DNA of 64,000 nt from Bacillota bacterium (GTDB lineage Bacteria > Bacillota > Clostridia > Peptostreptococcales > Anaerovoracaceae). Every line of letters begins with the position of its first letter. Position 1 is the first letter of the stretch. Made by a program: the position numbers and the translations under genes. The notes under the pieces are model-generated. The model was given only the letters and a program-made list of their open reading frames with translations. It was not told the DNA's origin and made no database searches. The stretch spans positions 121,098 through 185,097 of the forward strand of contig JAQXGH010000048.1 of NCBI GenBank assembly GCA_029006195.1, given 5' to 3'. Below are positions 15,771 through 25,517 of this stretch, piece after piece.

Positions 15771-17717
15771 ATGAAGGGCTATAAAGGCGAAAACATTAGA
15801 AACATCGCTCTCGTTGGACACGGTGGTTGTGGTAAGACAACATTCCTCGAAGCTGGTCTGCTGGCAACAAAGGTTATAAGCAGACTGGGTAAGGTTGAAG
15901 ATGGCAACACAGTATCAGACTACGATAAGATGGAAATTGAAAAAGGTTATTCAATCAGTACATCAGTAGTTCCTGTTGAATACAACAAGGTAAAACTCAA
16001 CTTCGTTGATACACCAGGATCATTCGACTTCGTAGGCGAAGTTAACTCAGCACTGAGAGCTGTTGAAGCAGCTGCAATTGTTGTAGATGCATCATCAGGC
16101 GTTCAGGTTGGTACAGAAAAGGCTTGGAACTCATGTAAGAAGTACAACGTTCCTAAGTTTATCATCCTCAACAAGATCGATAAGGAAAATGTTGATTGCG
16201 ATGCAGTAATCGAAGAATTAAAGGACAAGTTCGGTTCATCTGTTGTAACTCTTGACGATAGAGAAGCTCTGGAAGAAGAAGTAGCAGGCGCAGACGAAGA
16301 ACTGATGGAAATCTATCTGGAAACTATGGAACTTACAGACGAACAGTTTGCTAAGGGTCTGAGCAAGGGTATCGCTAATGGTGATATCGTTCCAGTATTC
16401 AAGTGCTCAGCTATCACAGGCGAAGGAATCACTGACGTTCTCGAACAGCTGATTGCTTATGTTCCTAAGGCTGAAGATCATGATGCATATCCTGCAGTAA
16501 CAGATACTGATGAAGAAGTTGAAATCGCAGTAGATCCTAACGGTAAGCCTGCAGTTTTTATCTTCAAGACTATCGCTGACCCATTCCTCGGCAAGATTTC
16601 ACTTGCTAAGGTTATCTCAGGTACAATCACTTCAGGCGTTTCACTTTACAACGCAAACGCTGAGAAGGAAGAAAAGCTTGGTTCACTCTTCTTCGCTAGA
16701 GGTAAGAATCAGGAAAACACTGACAAGGCAGTTGCTGGCGATATCGTAGCTATCGGTAAGCTTCAGTTCACTAAGACTGGCGACACTCTTTGTGAAAAGG
16801 CTAACCAGATCAAGTTCGCTCCAATCGACTTCCCTGCTCCAGCTTATTATCTGGCAGTACAGCCAGCTGACTCAGGCGACGACGAAAAGATGGGCTCAGG
16901 CTTCAAGAAGCTGATGGAAGAAGACCCTTCATTCGTTCTTGAAAGTAATACAGAAACTCACCAGACTCTGCTTGGTGGACAGGGCGACACTCATCTGAAC
17001 ATTATCTCAGCTAAGCTGAAGGACAAGTTCGGTGTTGACGTTGTATCAGTTCCACAGAAGATCGCTTACAGAGAAACTATCAAGGGTACTTCAGAAGTTC
17101 AGGGTAAGCACAAGAAGCAGTCAGGTGGTTCAGGTCAGTACGGTGACGTTTGGATCAGATTCTCACCTTCACAGGAAGAATTCGAATTCGGCGAAGAAAT
17201 CTTCGGCGGTTCAGTTCCTAAGAACTACTGGCCAGCAGTAGAAAAGGGTCTCATCGAATGTATGGAAAAGGGTCCTCTCGCTGGATGTAAGGTAGTAAAC
17301 GTTAAGGCTATCCTGTACGATGGTTCATATCATGATGTTGACTCAAACGAAATGGCATTCAAGATTGCTGCTTCACTGGCATTCAAGAAGGGTATCGTTG
17401 AAGCTAAGCCATGCCTGCTCGAACCAATCATGAAGATGGCAATCACTGTTCCAGATGAGTACATGGGCGACGTTATGGGCGACATGAACAAGAGAAGAGG
17501 TAAGATCCTCGGTATGGATCCTATCCCAGGTGGCGGACAGAAGCTGATGGCTGAAGCTCCACAGGCTGAACTCTTCGACTATGCTATCGTTCTGAGAGCT
17601 ATGACTCAGGCTAGAGGTAGCTTCGTAATGGAATTTGCTAAGTATGAAGAAGTACCTGGCAACATTTCACAGAAGATTATCGACGATTACAAGGCAGAAC
17701 AGGAAGCTGCTAAATAA
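15771..17717 (+). CDS. EF-G-like translational GTPase (EF-G paralogue)
   Basis: 648 residues with the EF-G domain order I-V. The GTPase motifs are GHGGCGKT (16-23), DTPG (80-83) and NKID (134-137). The switch I region reads DYDKMEIEKGYSIS, where canonical EF-G has a longer RGITI-type sequence; this and the shorter length place it among EF-G-like paralogues and not the main FusA. Members of this branch bind ribosomes, but their exact role (translocation under special conditions or ribosome rescue) varies. It has its own promoter and terminator, and strongly biased codons suggest high expression. It is not next to rpsL/rpsG/tuf, where fusA normally lies. Confidence 0.88.
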   Translation: MKGYKGENIRNIALVGHGGCGKTTFLEAGLLATKVISRLGKVEDGNTVSDYDKMEIEKGYSISTSVVPVEYNKVKLNFVDTPGSFDFVGEVNSALRAVEAAAIVVDASSGVQVGTEKAWNSCKKYNVPKFIILNKIDKENVDCDAVIEELKDKFGSSVVTLDDREALEEEVAGADEELMEIYLETMELTDEQFAKGLSKGIANGDIVPVFKCSAITGEGITDVLEQLIAYVPKAEDHDAYPAVTDTDEEVEIAVDPNGKPAVFIFKTIADPFLGKISLAKVISGTITSGVSLYNANAEKEEKLGSLFFARGKNQENTDKAVAGDIVAIGKLQFTKTGDTLCEKANQIKFAPIDFPAPAYYLAVQPADSGDDEKMGSGFKKLMEEDPSFVLESNTETHQTLLGGQGDTHLNIISAKLKDKFGVDVVSVPQKIAYRETIKGTSEVQGKHKKQSGGSGQYGDVWIRFSPSQEEFEFGEEIFGGSVPKNYWPAVEKGLIECMEKGPLAGCKVVNVKAILYDGSYHDVDSNEMAFKIAASLAFKKGIVEAKPCLLEPIMKMAITVPDEYMGDVMGDMNKRRGKILGMDPIPGGGQKLMAEAPQAELFDYAIVLRAMTQARGSFVMEFAKYEEVPGNISQKIIDDYKAEQEAAK

Positions 17718-17735
17718 TCATCATTTAGTAAATTT

Positions 17736-17766
17736 AAGCCCGCAACATTTGTTGCGGGCTTTTTTA
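17736..17766 (+). terminator. Rho-independent terminator after the EF-G-like gene
   Basis: An 11-bp stem (17736-17746 with 17751-17761), tetraloop and T tract lie between the GTPase and radA. Confidence 0.94.
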
Positions 17767-17788
17767 AGAATATTAAAGAGGTTTTAGT

Positions 17789-19243
17789 ATGGCTGCTAAA
17801 AAAGCAAAAACTGTATTTGTATGTCAGGAATGCGGCAGTGAGTCGGCTAAATGGGTCGGCCAGTGCCCTGTTTGTCATGCCTGGAACTGCATGGTTGAAG
17901 AGAAAGTAATAGACTTTGATGAAAATGACAAGAGAAGGCGAACATCAGGCAAAACATCAAAAGCTCCTGGAAGCGATAACTTCGGAGGTATAGGATCAAG
18001 GGCTGGAAAACCAGAGAAGCTTTCGCAGATAAAATCAGGCGAAACAAGCAGAATAGATACAGGTATCAGTGAACTTAACCGCGTTCTTGGAGGCGGACTG
18101 GTACCGGGTTCACTTACACTCATTTCAGGTGAACCGGGAATTGGTAAGTCCACAATAATTATCCAGGCGGCTTCACACATAGCTGAGACAAGAGGTAAAG
18201 TCCTCTATGTTTCAGGAGAGGAATCTGAAGAACAGATCAAAATGAGAGCTGACAGGGTTTGCAGTAAAGGACAGCTTGCCAGCGATAATCTCTTTATATT
18301 ATCTGAAACAAATATCGAAAATATTGCTCAGGTCACAGAAGTATTAAAGCCTGAGTTTCTGATAATTGACTCTATACAGACTATGTACAGTGCGGAGCTG
18401 GAATCAGCACCTGGTAGCGTTTCACAGGTTAGAATCTGCGGAAACGAGCTTATGCGAATAGGCAAGATGAATGGTATACCTGTTTTCATTGTTGCGCATG
18501 TCACTAAAAGCGGTGACTTGGCAGGCCCTAGAATCGTAGAGCATATGGTTGACTGTGTTCTTAGTTTCACAGGAGATAGAAGTCATGAAATGAGAATACT
18601 CAGAGCTCAGAAAAACAGATTCGGGACTACCAGTGAAATTGGGGCTTTTGAAATGGCAGAAGAAGGGCTGATACCTATCGAAAACCTTTCCGGCGTTCTT
18701 ATGGAAGAAATGGATAGGGACAGCGATGGTGCGGTAGCAACTGCTGTATACGAAGGAACACGTCCGCTCATTTTAGAAGTTCAGGCACTAACAAGCTATA
18801 ATAATAATGCAGGCTTTGCCAGAAGAACGGCACTGGGCATAGATAACTCAAGACTCAGTATGCTGATAGCGGTTCTCGAAAAGAAAATGGGTATGAACCT
18901 GTTCAATCAGGATATTTATGTGAATGTAGTAGGTGGTATAAGGCCTGAAGGTACTTATATAGACCTCGCTGTAGCGCTTGCTGTTTACTCAACGTATAAA
19001 TCCGTGAAACTTGACAGTAAGACTCTGGTACTGGGAGAAATTGGCCTGACAGGCGATCTCAGAGCAGTCCAGCACGCTGATAGAATAATAAAAGAAGCAC
19101 AAAGGCTTGGATTCAAGCGAATTGTGCTTCCGATAAAGAATGCTCAAAATGCGAAAACTAAAACCGGAAATATCGATGGCATAGAGGTTATTGGCCTTAG
19201 AAATGTAGCTGAGGCGGCATCTCTATTTAACAAAAACAGTTAA
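17789..19243 (+). CDS. radA: DNA repair protein RadA (Sms)
   Basis: 484 residues. The N-terminal zinc finger has cysteines 12, 15, 26 and 29. A RecA-like ATPase has Walker A GEPGIGKS (114-121) and the RadA-specific KNRFG motif (275-279). The C-terminal part is the Lon-protease-like domain (GGIRPEGTYIDLAVALA). RadA is a branch-migration helicase acting in recombination intermediates. The start ATG has AGAGG a few bases upstream. Its stop codon overlaps by four bases the stop of the convergent histidine kinase gene. Confidence 0.96.
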   Translation: MAAKKAKTVFVCQECGSESAKWVGQCPVCHAWNCMVEEKVIDFDENDKRRRTSGKTSKAPGSDNFGGIGSRAGKPEKLSQIKSGETSRIDTGISELNRVLGGGLVPGSLTLISGEPGIGKSTIIIQAASHIAETRGKVLYVSGEESEEQIKMRADRVCSKGQLASDNLFILSETNIENIAQVTEVLKPEFLIIDSIQTMYSAELESAPGSVSQVRICGNELMRIGKMNGIPVFIVAHVTKSGDLAGPRIVEHMVDCVLSFTGDRSHEMRILRAQKNRFGTTSEIGAFEMAEEGLIPIENLSGVLMEEMDRDSDGAVATAVYEGTRPLILEVQALTSYNNNAGFARRTALGIDNSRLSMLIAVLEKKMGMNLFNQDIYVNVVGGIRPEGTYIDLAVALAVYSTYKSVKLDSKTLVLGEIGLTGDLRAVQHADRIIKEAQRLGFKRIVLPIKNAQNAKTKTGNIDGIEVIGLRNVAEAASLFNKNS

Positions 19244-20721
19244 CTGTTTACCGGTTTTTTGACGATAGGCAGCTGGAACCAGAATCTAGATCCTTGTCCA
19301 AGTGTGCTGTCTACACCGAATTGTATTTTATGTAATGATAATATTTCCTTACAGATAGAAAGGCCAAGTCCGGAACCTTCGGTTTCCCTAACCATATTGG
19401 AACTTGAACGATAATATCTTTCCCAAATGTGGTCGATTTCCTCTGGAGCAATGCCGGAGCCATGGTCCTCAACGCTGAGTTCGACCATACGGCCTTTCTT
19501 GATAAGTGAAATGTTTATTGTCTTATCGTCACCGCAGAATTTCAAAGCATTTGTAATAAAGTTTGAAATAACCTGCTGTATCTTCTCTTTGTCTGCGTGA
19601 ACGTAGAATTCTCCAGCGCTTTCGAAATTGAATGTATATGAGCTGTCGAGTTCTTTGACTCTATATGTATTCAGGATATTATCAACAGACTCTGTCAAAT
19701 CAAAATCGCTGGCTTCCAGTGTCAGTTTACCTGACTGGAGTCTTGAAACTGTCAGCATATCATTAACAAGACCATTTAATCTGTCCGCTTCATCCATGAT
19801 AACCTGCAGATGCTGGTTTCTCTTTTCTGGAATATCACCCGAAAGATCTCTTATCATCTCAGCATATGATTTGATCATAGTAAGAGGTGTCTTAAGGTCA
19901 TGTGAAACATTAGCCATAAGATCCTTATGCATCATGTCTGATTTTTCGAGCTCAATGGAAGCTGAGGTTAATGTGTCAGCTAGATTAACAAGCTCTGAAT
20001 AATGTCCTCCCTTGAACACAATGCCGTATTCGCCATCGGCAAGTCTCTTGGCGGTTTTCTCCATTTTTCTTATAGGCCTAGTTATTCTGGTCGAAAGATA
20101 AACAGATATCAAGCAAGCTATTAGAAGCGCAATGATCGTAACGAGTACCAGGTTACTTGCCAGTATTCGGACGGTTGATGACATAGGCCAAAGCGGCGAG
20201 AACATGAATATTGCCATATGCTCTTTATCCTTCGATTGGAGAAGGCCACCATATGCCAGTATAACCTGCGAGTCGTCTGCTCCCTTGATTTTGACATAGG
20301 CCGAACCCTCACCGTTAAGCATATGCTTTCTCAAAGTCTGAATCTGAGCTGCATATTTATATGGTACGCCGTCATCGTTAGCATCTTCTTCGTTTTCAAA
20401 ACCCGGAAGCCTTGAAATGTCATTGCCTGAAGGTTTGAAGTAAATTGCTGTACCGTCATAAGAAGAAACATATATGTACATATCATATGTATCAGATACA
20501 TGCTCAACGTCCTTGAGGAAGCGATCGGTACTTTTAGTTTTATAAGAATTGTGAAGCTCCTGAACGACTTCTTTAGTCTGATTTGTCTTCATAGTGCCGT
20601 AAAAATAATTCAGCATAACTACCTGAAGACCCCATATTCCTATAAGGATTACGGTTGCAAACAGAATAAAGTAGGCGACCATTTTAAATTTAATGCTTTT
20701 AACATCTATCTTAAACTTCAA
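19240..20721 (-). CDS. Sensor histidine kinase
   Basis: 493 residues. Two membrane helices (about 14-38 and 190-210) flank an extracytoplasmic sensor region of about 150 residues. A HAMP domain, a HisKA domain with phospho-acceptor His274 (NVSHDLKTPLT) and an ATP-binding domain follow. The ATPase has an N-box (NFITNALKF), DHGSGI and GSGLGLSICKEI. It is translated from a start that overlaps the response regulator gene by 11 bases, so the pair is one operon. The signal it senses cannot be read from the sequence. It is convergent with radA. Confidence 0.95.
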   Translation of the reverse strand: MKFKIDVKSIKFKMVAYFILFATVILIGIWGLQVVMLNYFYGTMKTNQTKEVVQELHNSYKTKSTDRFLKDVEHVSDTYDMYIYVSSYDGTAIYFKPSGNDISRLPGFENEEDANDDGVPYKYAAQIQTLRKHMLNGEGSAYVKIKGADDSQVILAYGGLLQSKDKEHMAIFMFSPLWPMSSTVRILASNLVLVTIIALLIACLISVYLSTRITRPIRKMEKTAKRLADGEYGIVFKGGHYSELVNLADTLTSASIELEKSDMMHKDLMANVSHDLKTPLTMIKSYAEMIRDLSGDIPEKRNQHLQVIMDEADRLNGLVNDMLTVSRLQSGKLTLEASDFDLTESVDNILNTYRVKELDSSYTFNFESAGEFYVHADKEKIQQVISNFITNALKFCGDDKTINISLIKKGRMVELSVEDHGSGIAPEEIDHIWERYYRSSSNMVRETEGSGLGLSICKEILSLHKIQFGVDSTLGQGSRFWFQLPIVKKPVNS

Positions 20722-21382
20722 ATTTATATCCTACCCCTCTTAATGTAACAATATAGTCGCGGTATTTGCCGAGGTTGTTTCTAAGGTTTTTGATATGAGT
20801 GTCAATAGTTCTGTCATCACCATAGAAATCATAGCCCCAAATATCAGAGAGAAGTTTGTCCCTTGAGAGAGCGATGTTCTTGTTTTCAACCAGGTAGAAA
20901 AGAAGATCGTATTCCTTAGGAGTGAGTTCAACCTTCTGACCATCGATGGAAACTGTTCTTCCTGGGATGTTGATTTCAAGTCCATCAAACTTCATGATTT
21001 TTTCTGATACCATTTCCTGTCCTTTGTTTCTGGAAATGACAGCATTGATTCTAGCCATAAGTTCCTTAGGACTGAATGGTTTAACAACGTAATCGTCAAT
21101 GCCTAGTTCAAATCCAAAAAGCTTATCAACTTCTTCGCTGCGCGCTGAAAGCATGATTATAGGTGTGTTGCTGAATTTACGGATTTCCTTACATGCTGAG
21201 TATCCGTCAAGTTTCGGCATCATTATATCCATTATGATAAGGTCGAAGTTTTCAAGTTTGCAAAGACCAACAGCACTCATGCCATCGCCTGCTTCTGAAA
21301 CTTCGTAACCGTTAAATACAGCGTATTCTTTAATGACTTCTCTTATCTTCTGTTCATCATCTACAATAAGTATTTTAGCCAT
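20711..21382 (-). CDS. OmpR/PhoB-family response regulator
   Basis: 223 residues. The receiver domain has the acidic pair DDE at 8-10, phospho-acceptor Asp52 (IIMDIMMP) and the switch lysine in VVKPFSP. The C-terminal winged helix contains LTPKEYDLLFYLVENKN and the end motif TLRGVGYKFEV. A GGAGG site lies just before the start. It is the partner of the overlapping kinase. Eleven-base-period repeats upstream suggest autoregulation. Confidence 0.96.
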   Translation of the reverse strand: MAKILIVDDEQKIREVIKEYAVFNGYEVSEAGDGMSAVGLCKLENFDLIIMDIMMPKLDGYSACKEIRKFSNTPIIMLSARSEEVDKLFGFELGIDDYVVKPFSPKELMARINAVISRNKGQEMVSEKIMKFDGLEINIPGRTVSIDGQKVELTPKEYDLLFYLVENKNIALSRDKLLSDIWGYDFYGDDRTIDTHIKNLRNNLGKYRDYIVTLRGVGYKFEV

Positions 21383-21419
21383 ATAATTTCCTCCAATTCT
21401 ATAACTGTATCTATAAGAT

Positions 21420-21447
21420 ACACAGGACCTGTGTAGGTTTTGTGTAG
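21420..21447 (-). promoter_or_regulatory. Candidate response-regulator operator: 11-bp direct repeat with overlapping palindrome
   Basis: On the gene's strand CTACACA occurs twice (21447-21441 and 21436-21430) with an exact 11-base period. ACACAGG-n-CCTGTGT (21420-21434) overlaps the second copy. The repeats sit just upstream of a possible -10 (TATAGA, 21415-21410), covering the -35 zone. This is the usual arrangement for activation by OmpR/PhoB-type proteins. The assignment to this regulator is inference. Confidence 0.5.
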
Positions 21448-21571
21448 CAGGTGGGGTTTTAATGTGAAAACACCAATAAAATACCGCTTTTCATTGGTAT
21501 TGCTTAGATTATAACACACTGACATAAGAATTTGTGATACAATGATATTACGTGTGACTAGGAGGAATTTT

Positions 21572-22048
21572 ATGTATAAGATTGGCGATAAGATACTTTA
21601 TCCAATGCATGGAGCAGGTATCATAAGACAAATCGAGAAAAAAGAAATTCTTGGTGAATTAAAAGAATACTACATAATGAACATAGCATGTGGAAATATG
21701 GAAGTAATGATTCCTGTAGAAACATGTGACAAAATCGGAGTCAGACCTGTTGTTGCTCCAGAGAAAATCGATGAAGTCGTTGCTGTAATGAAGGAAGAAT
21801 CAAGTGCGGCCATTGGAAACTGGAACAAGAGATACAGGGATAATACTGAAAAAATCAAGACCGGTGATATTATTAAGGTCGCTGAGATTTTCAGAAATCT
21901 GCTCAGAGCTGATGAGAACGGTAAAATTTCTGCCGGAGAGAAGAAAATGCTGAATAACATTCGTAAAATTCTTTTGAGTGAAATCATGCTTTCATTGAAT
22001 ATCAGCGAGGATGAAGCCAGAGATATTGTAGAGTACGCTGTAAAATAA
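21572..22048 (+). CDS. CarD/CdnL-family transcription regulator
   Basis: 158 residues from ATG 21572, chosen because AGGAGG lies at 21560-21565; an upstream in-frame ATG (21542) has no ribosome site. Residues 1-60 form the CarD/TRCF RNA-polymerase-interacting module (YKIGDKILYPMHGAGII), with a helical C-terminal domain (from about 85). Family members bind the RNA polymerase beta subunit and stabilise open promoter complexes. It is divergent from the two-component operon and upstream of the PIN/TRAM-ispF-proS run. Confidence 0.88.
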   Translation: MYKIGDKILYPMHGAGIIRQIEKKEILGELKEYYIMNIACGNMEVMIPVETCDKIGVRPVVAPEKIDEVVAVMKEESSAAIGNWNKRYRDNTEKIKTGDIIKVAEIFRNLLRADENGKISAGEKKMLNNIRKILLSEIMLSLNISEDEARDIVEYAVK

Positions 22049-22116
22049 GTTCATCTGCCATCTATATAAAAAACTGACAAGTCTACGAAATTTTAGAAGA
22101 AAGGAGGAAAAAGACG

Positions 22117-23229
22117 TTGCTGAATAAATTATTTAAATGTGTATTTACTATTATTGGAATGGTTTTCGGATATGCGTTAAACCAGATAGTATTTTACTTT
22201 ATCGAACAGAATCATATAGATATAGGGATTGAGCTTAGCAAGGGCATGGAATGGTCCATTAGTTTAGTATTCGCAATTATATTCGGTTTATTATTTTACA
22301 GACTCACTCCTGTATTTAAAAGACAGGGCGATAAGGTGGCAAACAGCCTGGAAAAGGAAATGCAGAAATGGTCTTTAGCAGACCTTATGACAACAACTAT
22401 AGGGCTGATTGCAGGTCTTGTGATCGCATATCTTATCAGCAGAGTTTACGCTGGTATTGAAATAACTGCCATTAATGTCATACTTAATATCGTGACATAT
22501 ATAATAATGGGATTCATTGGTATTACCGTAGCTACAAGTAAGGGCACAGATTTTGTTACAGAACTTTTATCCAGACTGAAAATATCATCGGTTGGCGGCA
22601 AGGGTTCAAAGAGCAAATCAGATGCAACGCCTAAGATATTTGACACAAGTGTAATTATCGACGGCAGAATTGCCGACATAATGAAAACCGGTTTCATGGA
22701 GGGATCCATAGTTATTCCTGAGTTCGTTCTCGTTGAACTCAGACATATAGCGGATTCATCCGATGCTCTTAAGAGACAGAGGGGCAGAAGAGGGCTTGAT
22801 ATTCTGAACAAGATCCAGCAGGAATATGGCATTGAGATTTATAACACAGAAGCTGAGAAGGCTTTGGAAGAAATTCCTGAAGTTGACGTTAAGCTTCTCA
22901 AACTGGCTCAGATAATGGGTGGTAAAGTTGTAACAAACGATTTTAACTTAAACAAGGTCGCTTCAATTAAGGGCGTACCTGTACTTAATATCAATGAGCT
23001 TGCTAATATGCTTAAGCCTGTTGTACTTCCAGGAGAAGAAATGATCCTCTCTCTTGTCAAAAACGGTAAGGAGAAAGGACAGGCAGTAGCTTATCTTGAT
23101 GACGGTACAATGATCGTTGTTGAAGAAGGCAGCAATTTTATAGGACAGACTATTAAGGTTACAGTAACCAGTGTTTTACAGACTTCAGCTGGCAGAATGA
23201 TTTTTGCCAAGCCGTCAGGCAGTCTGTAA
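22117..23229 (+). CDS. Membrane PIN/TRAM-domain protein (YacL-like)
   Basis: 370 residues starting at an unusual TTG, supported by GGAGG at 22103-22107. Four hydrophobic helices occupy about 1-145. A PIN nuclease-like domain starts near 180 (FDTSVIIDGRI) with further acidic positions (VTNDFNLNKVA), and a TRAM RNA-binding domain ends the protein (about 305-365). Homologues such as B. subtilis YacL lie beside ispD/ispF and are predicted membrane-bound RNases. Their substrate is unknown. Here ispF follows directly, as in that arrangement, although ispD is not adjacent. Confidence 0.88.
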   Translation: MLNKLFKCVFTIIGMVFGYALNQIVFYFIEQNHIDIGIELSKGMEWSISLVFAIIFGLLFYRLTPVFKRQGDKVANSLEKEMQKWSLADLMTTTIGLIAGLVIAYLISRVYAGIEITAINVILNIVTYIIMGFIGITVATSKGTDFVTELLSRLKISSVGGKGSKSKSDATPKIFDTSVIIDGRIADIMKTGFMEGSIVIPEFVLVELRHIADSSDALKRQRGRRGLDILNKIQQEYGIEIYNTEAEKALEEIPEVDVKLLKLAQIMGGKVVTNDFNLNKVASIKGVPVLNINELANMLKPVVLPGEEMILSLVKNGKEKGQAVAYLDDGTMIVVEEGSNFIGQTIKVTVTSVLQTSAGRMIFAKPSGSL

Positions 23230-23274
23230 TAAATAGAAACGGAAATTATCAGCATAGAGAGGAGGCAAAGACAA

Positions 23275-23751
23275 ATGGATTTCAGAGTTGGTACAGGATT
23301 TGATGTTCATAAACTCGTTACGGAGAGAAAGCTTATTCTTGGCGGCGTAGAGATTCCTTATGCTAAGGGACTTTTAGGCCACTCAGATGCAGACGTACTT
23401 CTTCACGCGCTTATGGATGCACTTCTCGGAGCTGCAGCCCTTGGTGACATAGGCAGACACTTCCCGGATACTGATGAAAAGTATAAAGGAATCAGCAGTA
23501 TGAAGCTTTTGAAAGAAGTCAAAGGACTCCTCGATGCTGACAATTATAAAATATCAAATGTTGACGTTACAGTTATCGCACAGAAGCCAAAAATCAGCCC
23601 TTACATTGAAGAGATGAGAGCTAATGTTGCAGATGTTTTAGATATCGAAATGAATAGAGTCAACATTAAAGGAACTACGACAGAAAAGCTTGGATTCACA
23701 GGAAGAGGCGAAGGAATTGCCTGTGAAGCTGTGGCTTGCATATATAGATAA
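23275..23751 (+). CDS. ispF: 2-C-methyl-D-erythritol 2,4-cyclodiphosphate synthase
   Basis: 158 residues, the full family length. Metal-binding residues are in GFDVH near the N terminus, followed by [26 protein letters not shown] and the end motif [16 protein letters not shown]. The enzyme closes the cyclic diphosphate in the non-mevalonate isoprenoid pathway. GAGGAGG lies upstream. No other pathway gene is in the window. Confidence 0.97.
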   Translation: MDFRVGTGFDVHKLVTERKLILGGVEIPYAKGLLGHSDADVLLHALMDALLGAAALGDIGRHFPDTDEKYKGISSMKLLKEVKGLLDADNYKISNVDVTVIAQKPKISPYIEEMRANVADVLDIEMNRVNIKGTTTEKLGFTGRGEGIACEAVACIYR

Positions 23752-23768
23752 AGGAGAGAATTATAATA

Positions 23769-25517
23769 ATGAAATTATCAAGAGCATTTTTTAAGACTTT
23801 GCGTGAAGTTCCAAACGAAGCGGAAATCCCAAGCCATATCCTGCTTCTGAGAGCAGGCATGATCAAGAAGACAGCTGCAGGTATTTACAGCTATATGCCT
23901 ATGGGTTGGAGAACAATAAAGAAGATCGAAAATATTGTTCGTGAAGAAATGGACGCTAAGGGTTGTCAGGAAATCCGTACATCAGTGCTGCAGCCAGGCG
24001 AACTTTGGGAAGAATCAGGCCGTTGGAGCGCATATGGTCCTGAAATGTGGAGAATAAGCGACAGAAACGATAGAGGCTTCTGTCTCGGACCAACTGCAGA
24101 AGAAATTTTTACTGATATCGTAAGAAATGATATCACTTCATACAGACAGTTACCTATGAACATTTATCAGATCTCAAATAAGTTCAGAGACGAAGCAAGA
24201 CCTCGTTTCGGTATGATGAGATCAAGAGACTTCATCATGAAGGACGCTTATTCATTCAATAAGGATGAAGCTTGTCTTGATGAAAGCTATAACGATATGT
24301 TCGAAGCATACTCAAACGTTTTCAGAAGATGCGGACTGACTTTCAGACCTGTAGAAGCTGATAACGGTGCTATCGGCGGAACTGGTTCACACGAATTCAC
24401 AGCTCTTTGTGAATACGGTGAAAGTGAAATCTGCTACTGCGAAAGCTGCGATATGGCTACAACAGTAGAAAAGGCTGCATGCGTCGATGCTCCTGCAGAC
24501 GATGCTGAAATGAAGCCTTTAGAAAAAGTAAACACTCCAGGAACTAAGACTATCGAAGAAGTAAGCGAATTCCTGGGAATCGACCAGACTCAGACAATCA
24601 AGGCTCTGCTCTTCACAACTTATGATGAAGACGGAAACTTCAAGGAATATGTAGCAGCATTTGTTAGAGGCGATAGAGAACTGAACATGACTAAGCTGGT
24701 AAACGCTCTTGGTGTTCATGAATATGCTATCGAATTTGCTGACGAAGAAAAGATGGCTCAGGCAACTGGATGCGTTGGCGGTTTCACAGGTCCTGTTGGA
24801 CTTCATGACTGCAAGATCGTAGTTGACTCAGAACTTCCAGGCCTTAAGAACCTCTGTGCAGGCGCATGTGAAACAGATTATCACATGCTTAACGTAAACT
24901 ATGGCCGTGACTACGAAGGCGATATCGTAACTGATATCAAGAACCTTAAGGAAGGCGATCCATGTCCAGTTTGCGGAGCTCCAATTAAGCACGCTAGAGG
25001 CGTTGAAGTTGGCCAGATCTTTAAGCTTGGCACTAAGTACTCAGTACCTATGGGCGCAACTTACAAGGATGAAAACCAGAAGGATCATCCAATGGTAATG
25101 GGTTGCTATGGTATCGGCGTATCAAGAACTTTCCAGGCTATCATCGATATGCCTCAGAACCATGACGAAAACGGTATCATCTGGCCTATGTCAGTTGCTC
25201 CATACCACGTTATCATTACAGTAATGAAGCACAATGACGAAACTCAGCTGGCTGTTGCAGAAGAAATCTACAAGAAGCTGGGTGCTGCATGTGTTGAAGT
25301 TATTATGGATGACAGAAAAGAACGTCCCGGCGTTAAGTTCAAGGATGCTGACCTTATCGGTATCCCTGTTGCAATCACAGTAGGTAGAGGTGCAGCAGAC
25401 GGAATCGTTGAATACAAGCTCAGACGTGAAGCTGATAAGGTTGAACTTTCAGTAGAAGATGCTATTGCAAAGGCTATAGACATCGTTAATGCAGAAAAAG
25501 ACGGAAGATGCTTCTAA
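23769..25517 (+). CDS. proS: Prolyl-tRNA synthetase (bacterial type with editing insertion)
   Basis: 582 residues. The class II motif 2 region is seen in RDEARPRFGMMRSRDFIMKDAYSF read in two overlapping parts (RDEARPRFG; RSRDFIMKDAYSF). A YbaK-like editing insertion lies at about 235-380. Motif 3 is GIGVSRTFQAI, followed by the anticodon-binding domain. The insertion defines the bacterial ProRS that clears mischarged alanine. The gene overlaps the first chromate-transporter gene by ten bases. Codon use is strongly biased. Confidence 0.97.
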   Translation: MKLSRAFFKTLREVPNEAEIPSHILLLRAGMIKKTAAGIYSYMPMGWRTIKKIENIVREEMDAKGCQEIRTSVLQPGELWEESGRWSAYGPEMWRISDRNDRGFCLGPTAEEIFTDIVRNDITSYRQLPMNIYQISNKFRDEARPRFGMMRSRDFIMKDAYSFNKDEACLDESYNDMFEAYSNVFRRCGLTFRPVEADNGAIGGTGSHEFTALCEYGESEICYCESCDMATTVEKAACVDAPADDAEMKPLEKVNTPGTKTIEEVSEFLGIDQTQTIKALLFTTYDEDGNFKEYVAAFVRGDRELNMTKLVNALGVHEYAIEFADEEKMAQATGCVGGFTGPVGLHDCKIVVDSELPGLKNLCAGACETDYHMLNVNYGRDYEGDIVTDIKNLKEGDPCPVCGAPIKHARGVEVGQIFKLGTKYSVPMGATYKDENQKDHPMVMGCYGIGVSRTFQAIIDMPQNHDENGIIWPMSVAPYHVIITVMKHNDETQLAVAEEIYKKLGAACVEVIMDDRKERPGVKFKDADLIGIPVAITVGRGAADGIVEYKLRREADKVELSVEDAIAKAIDIVNAEKDGRCF

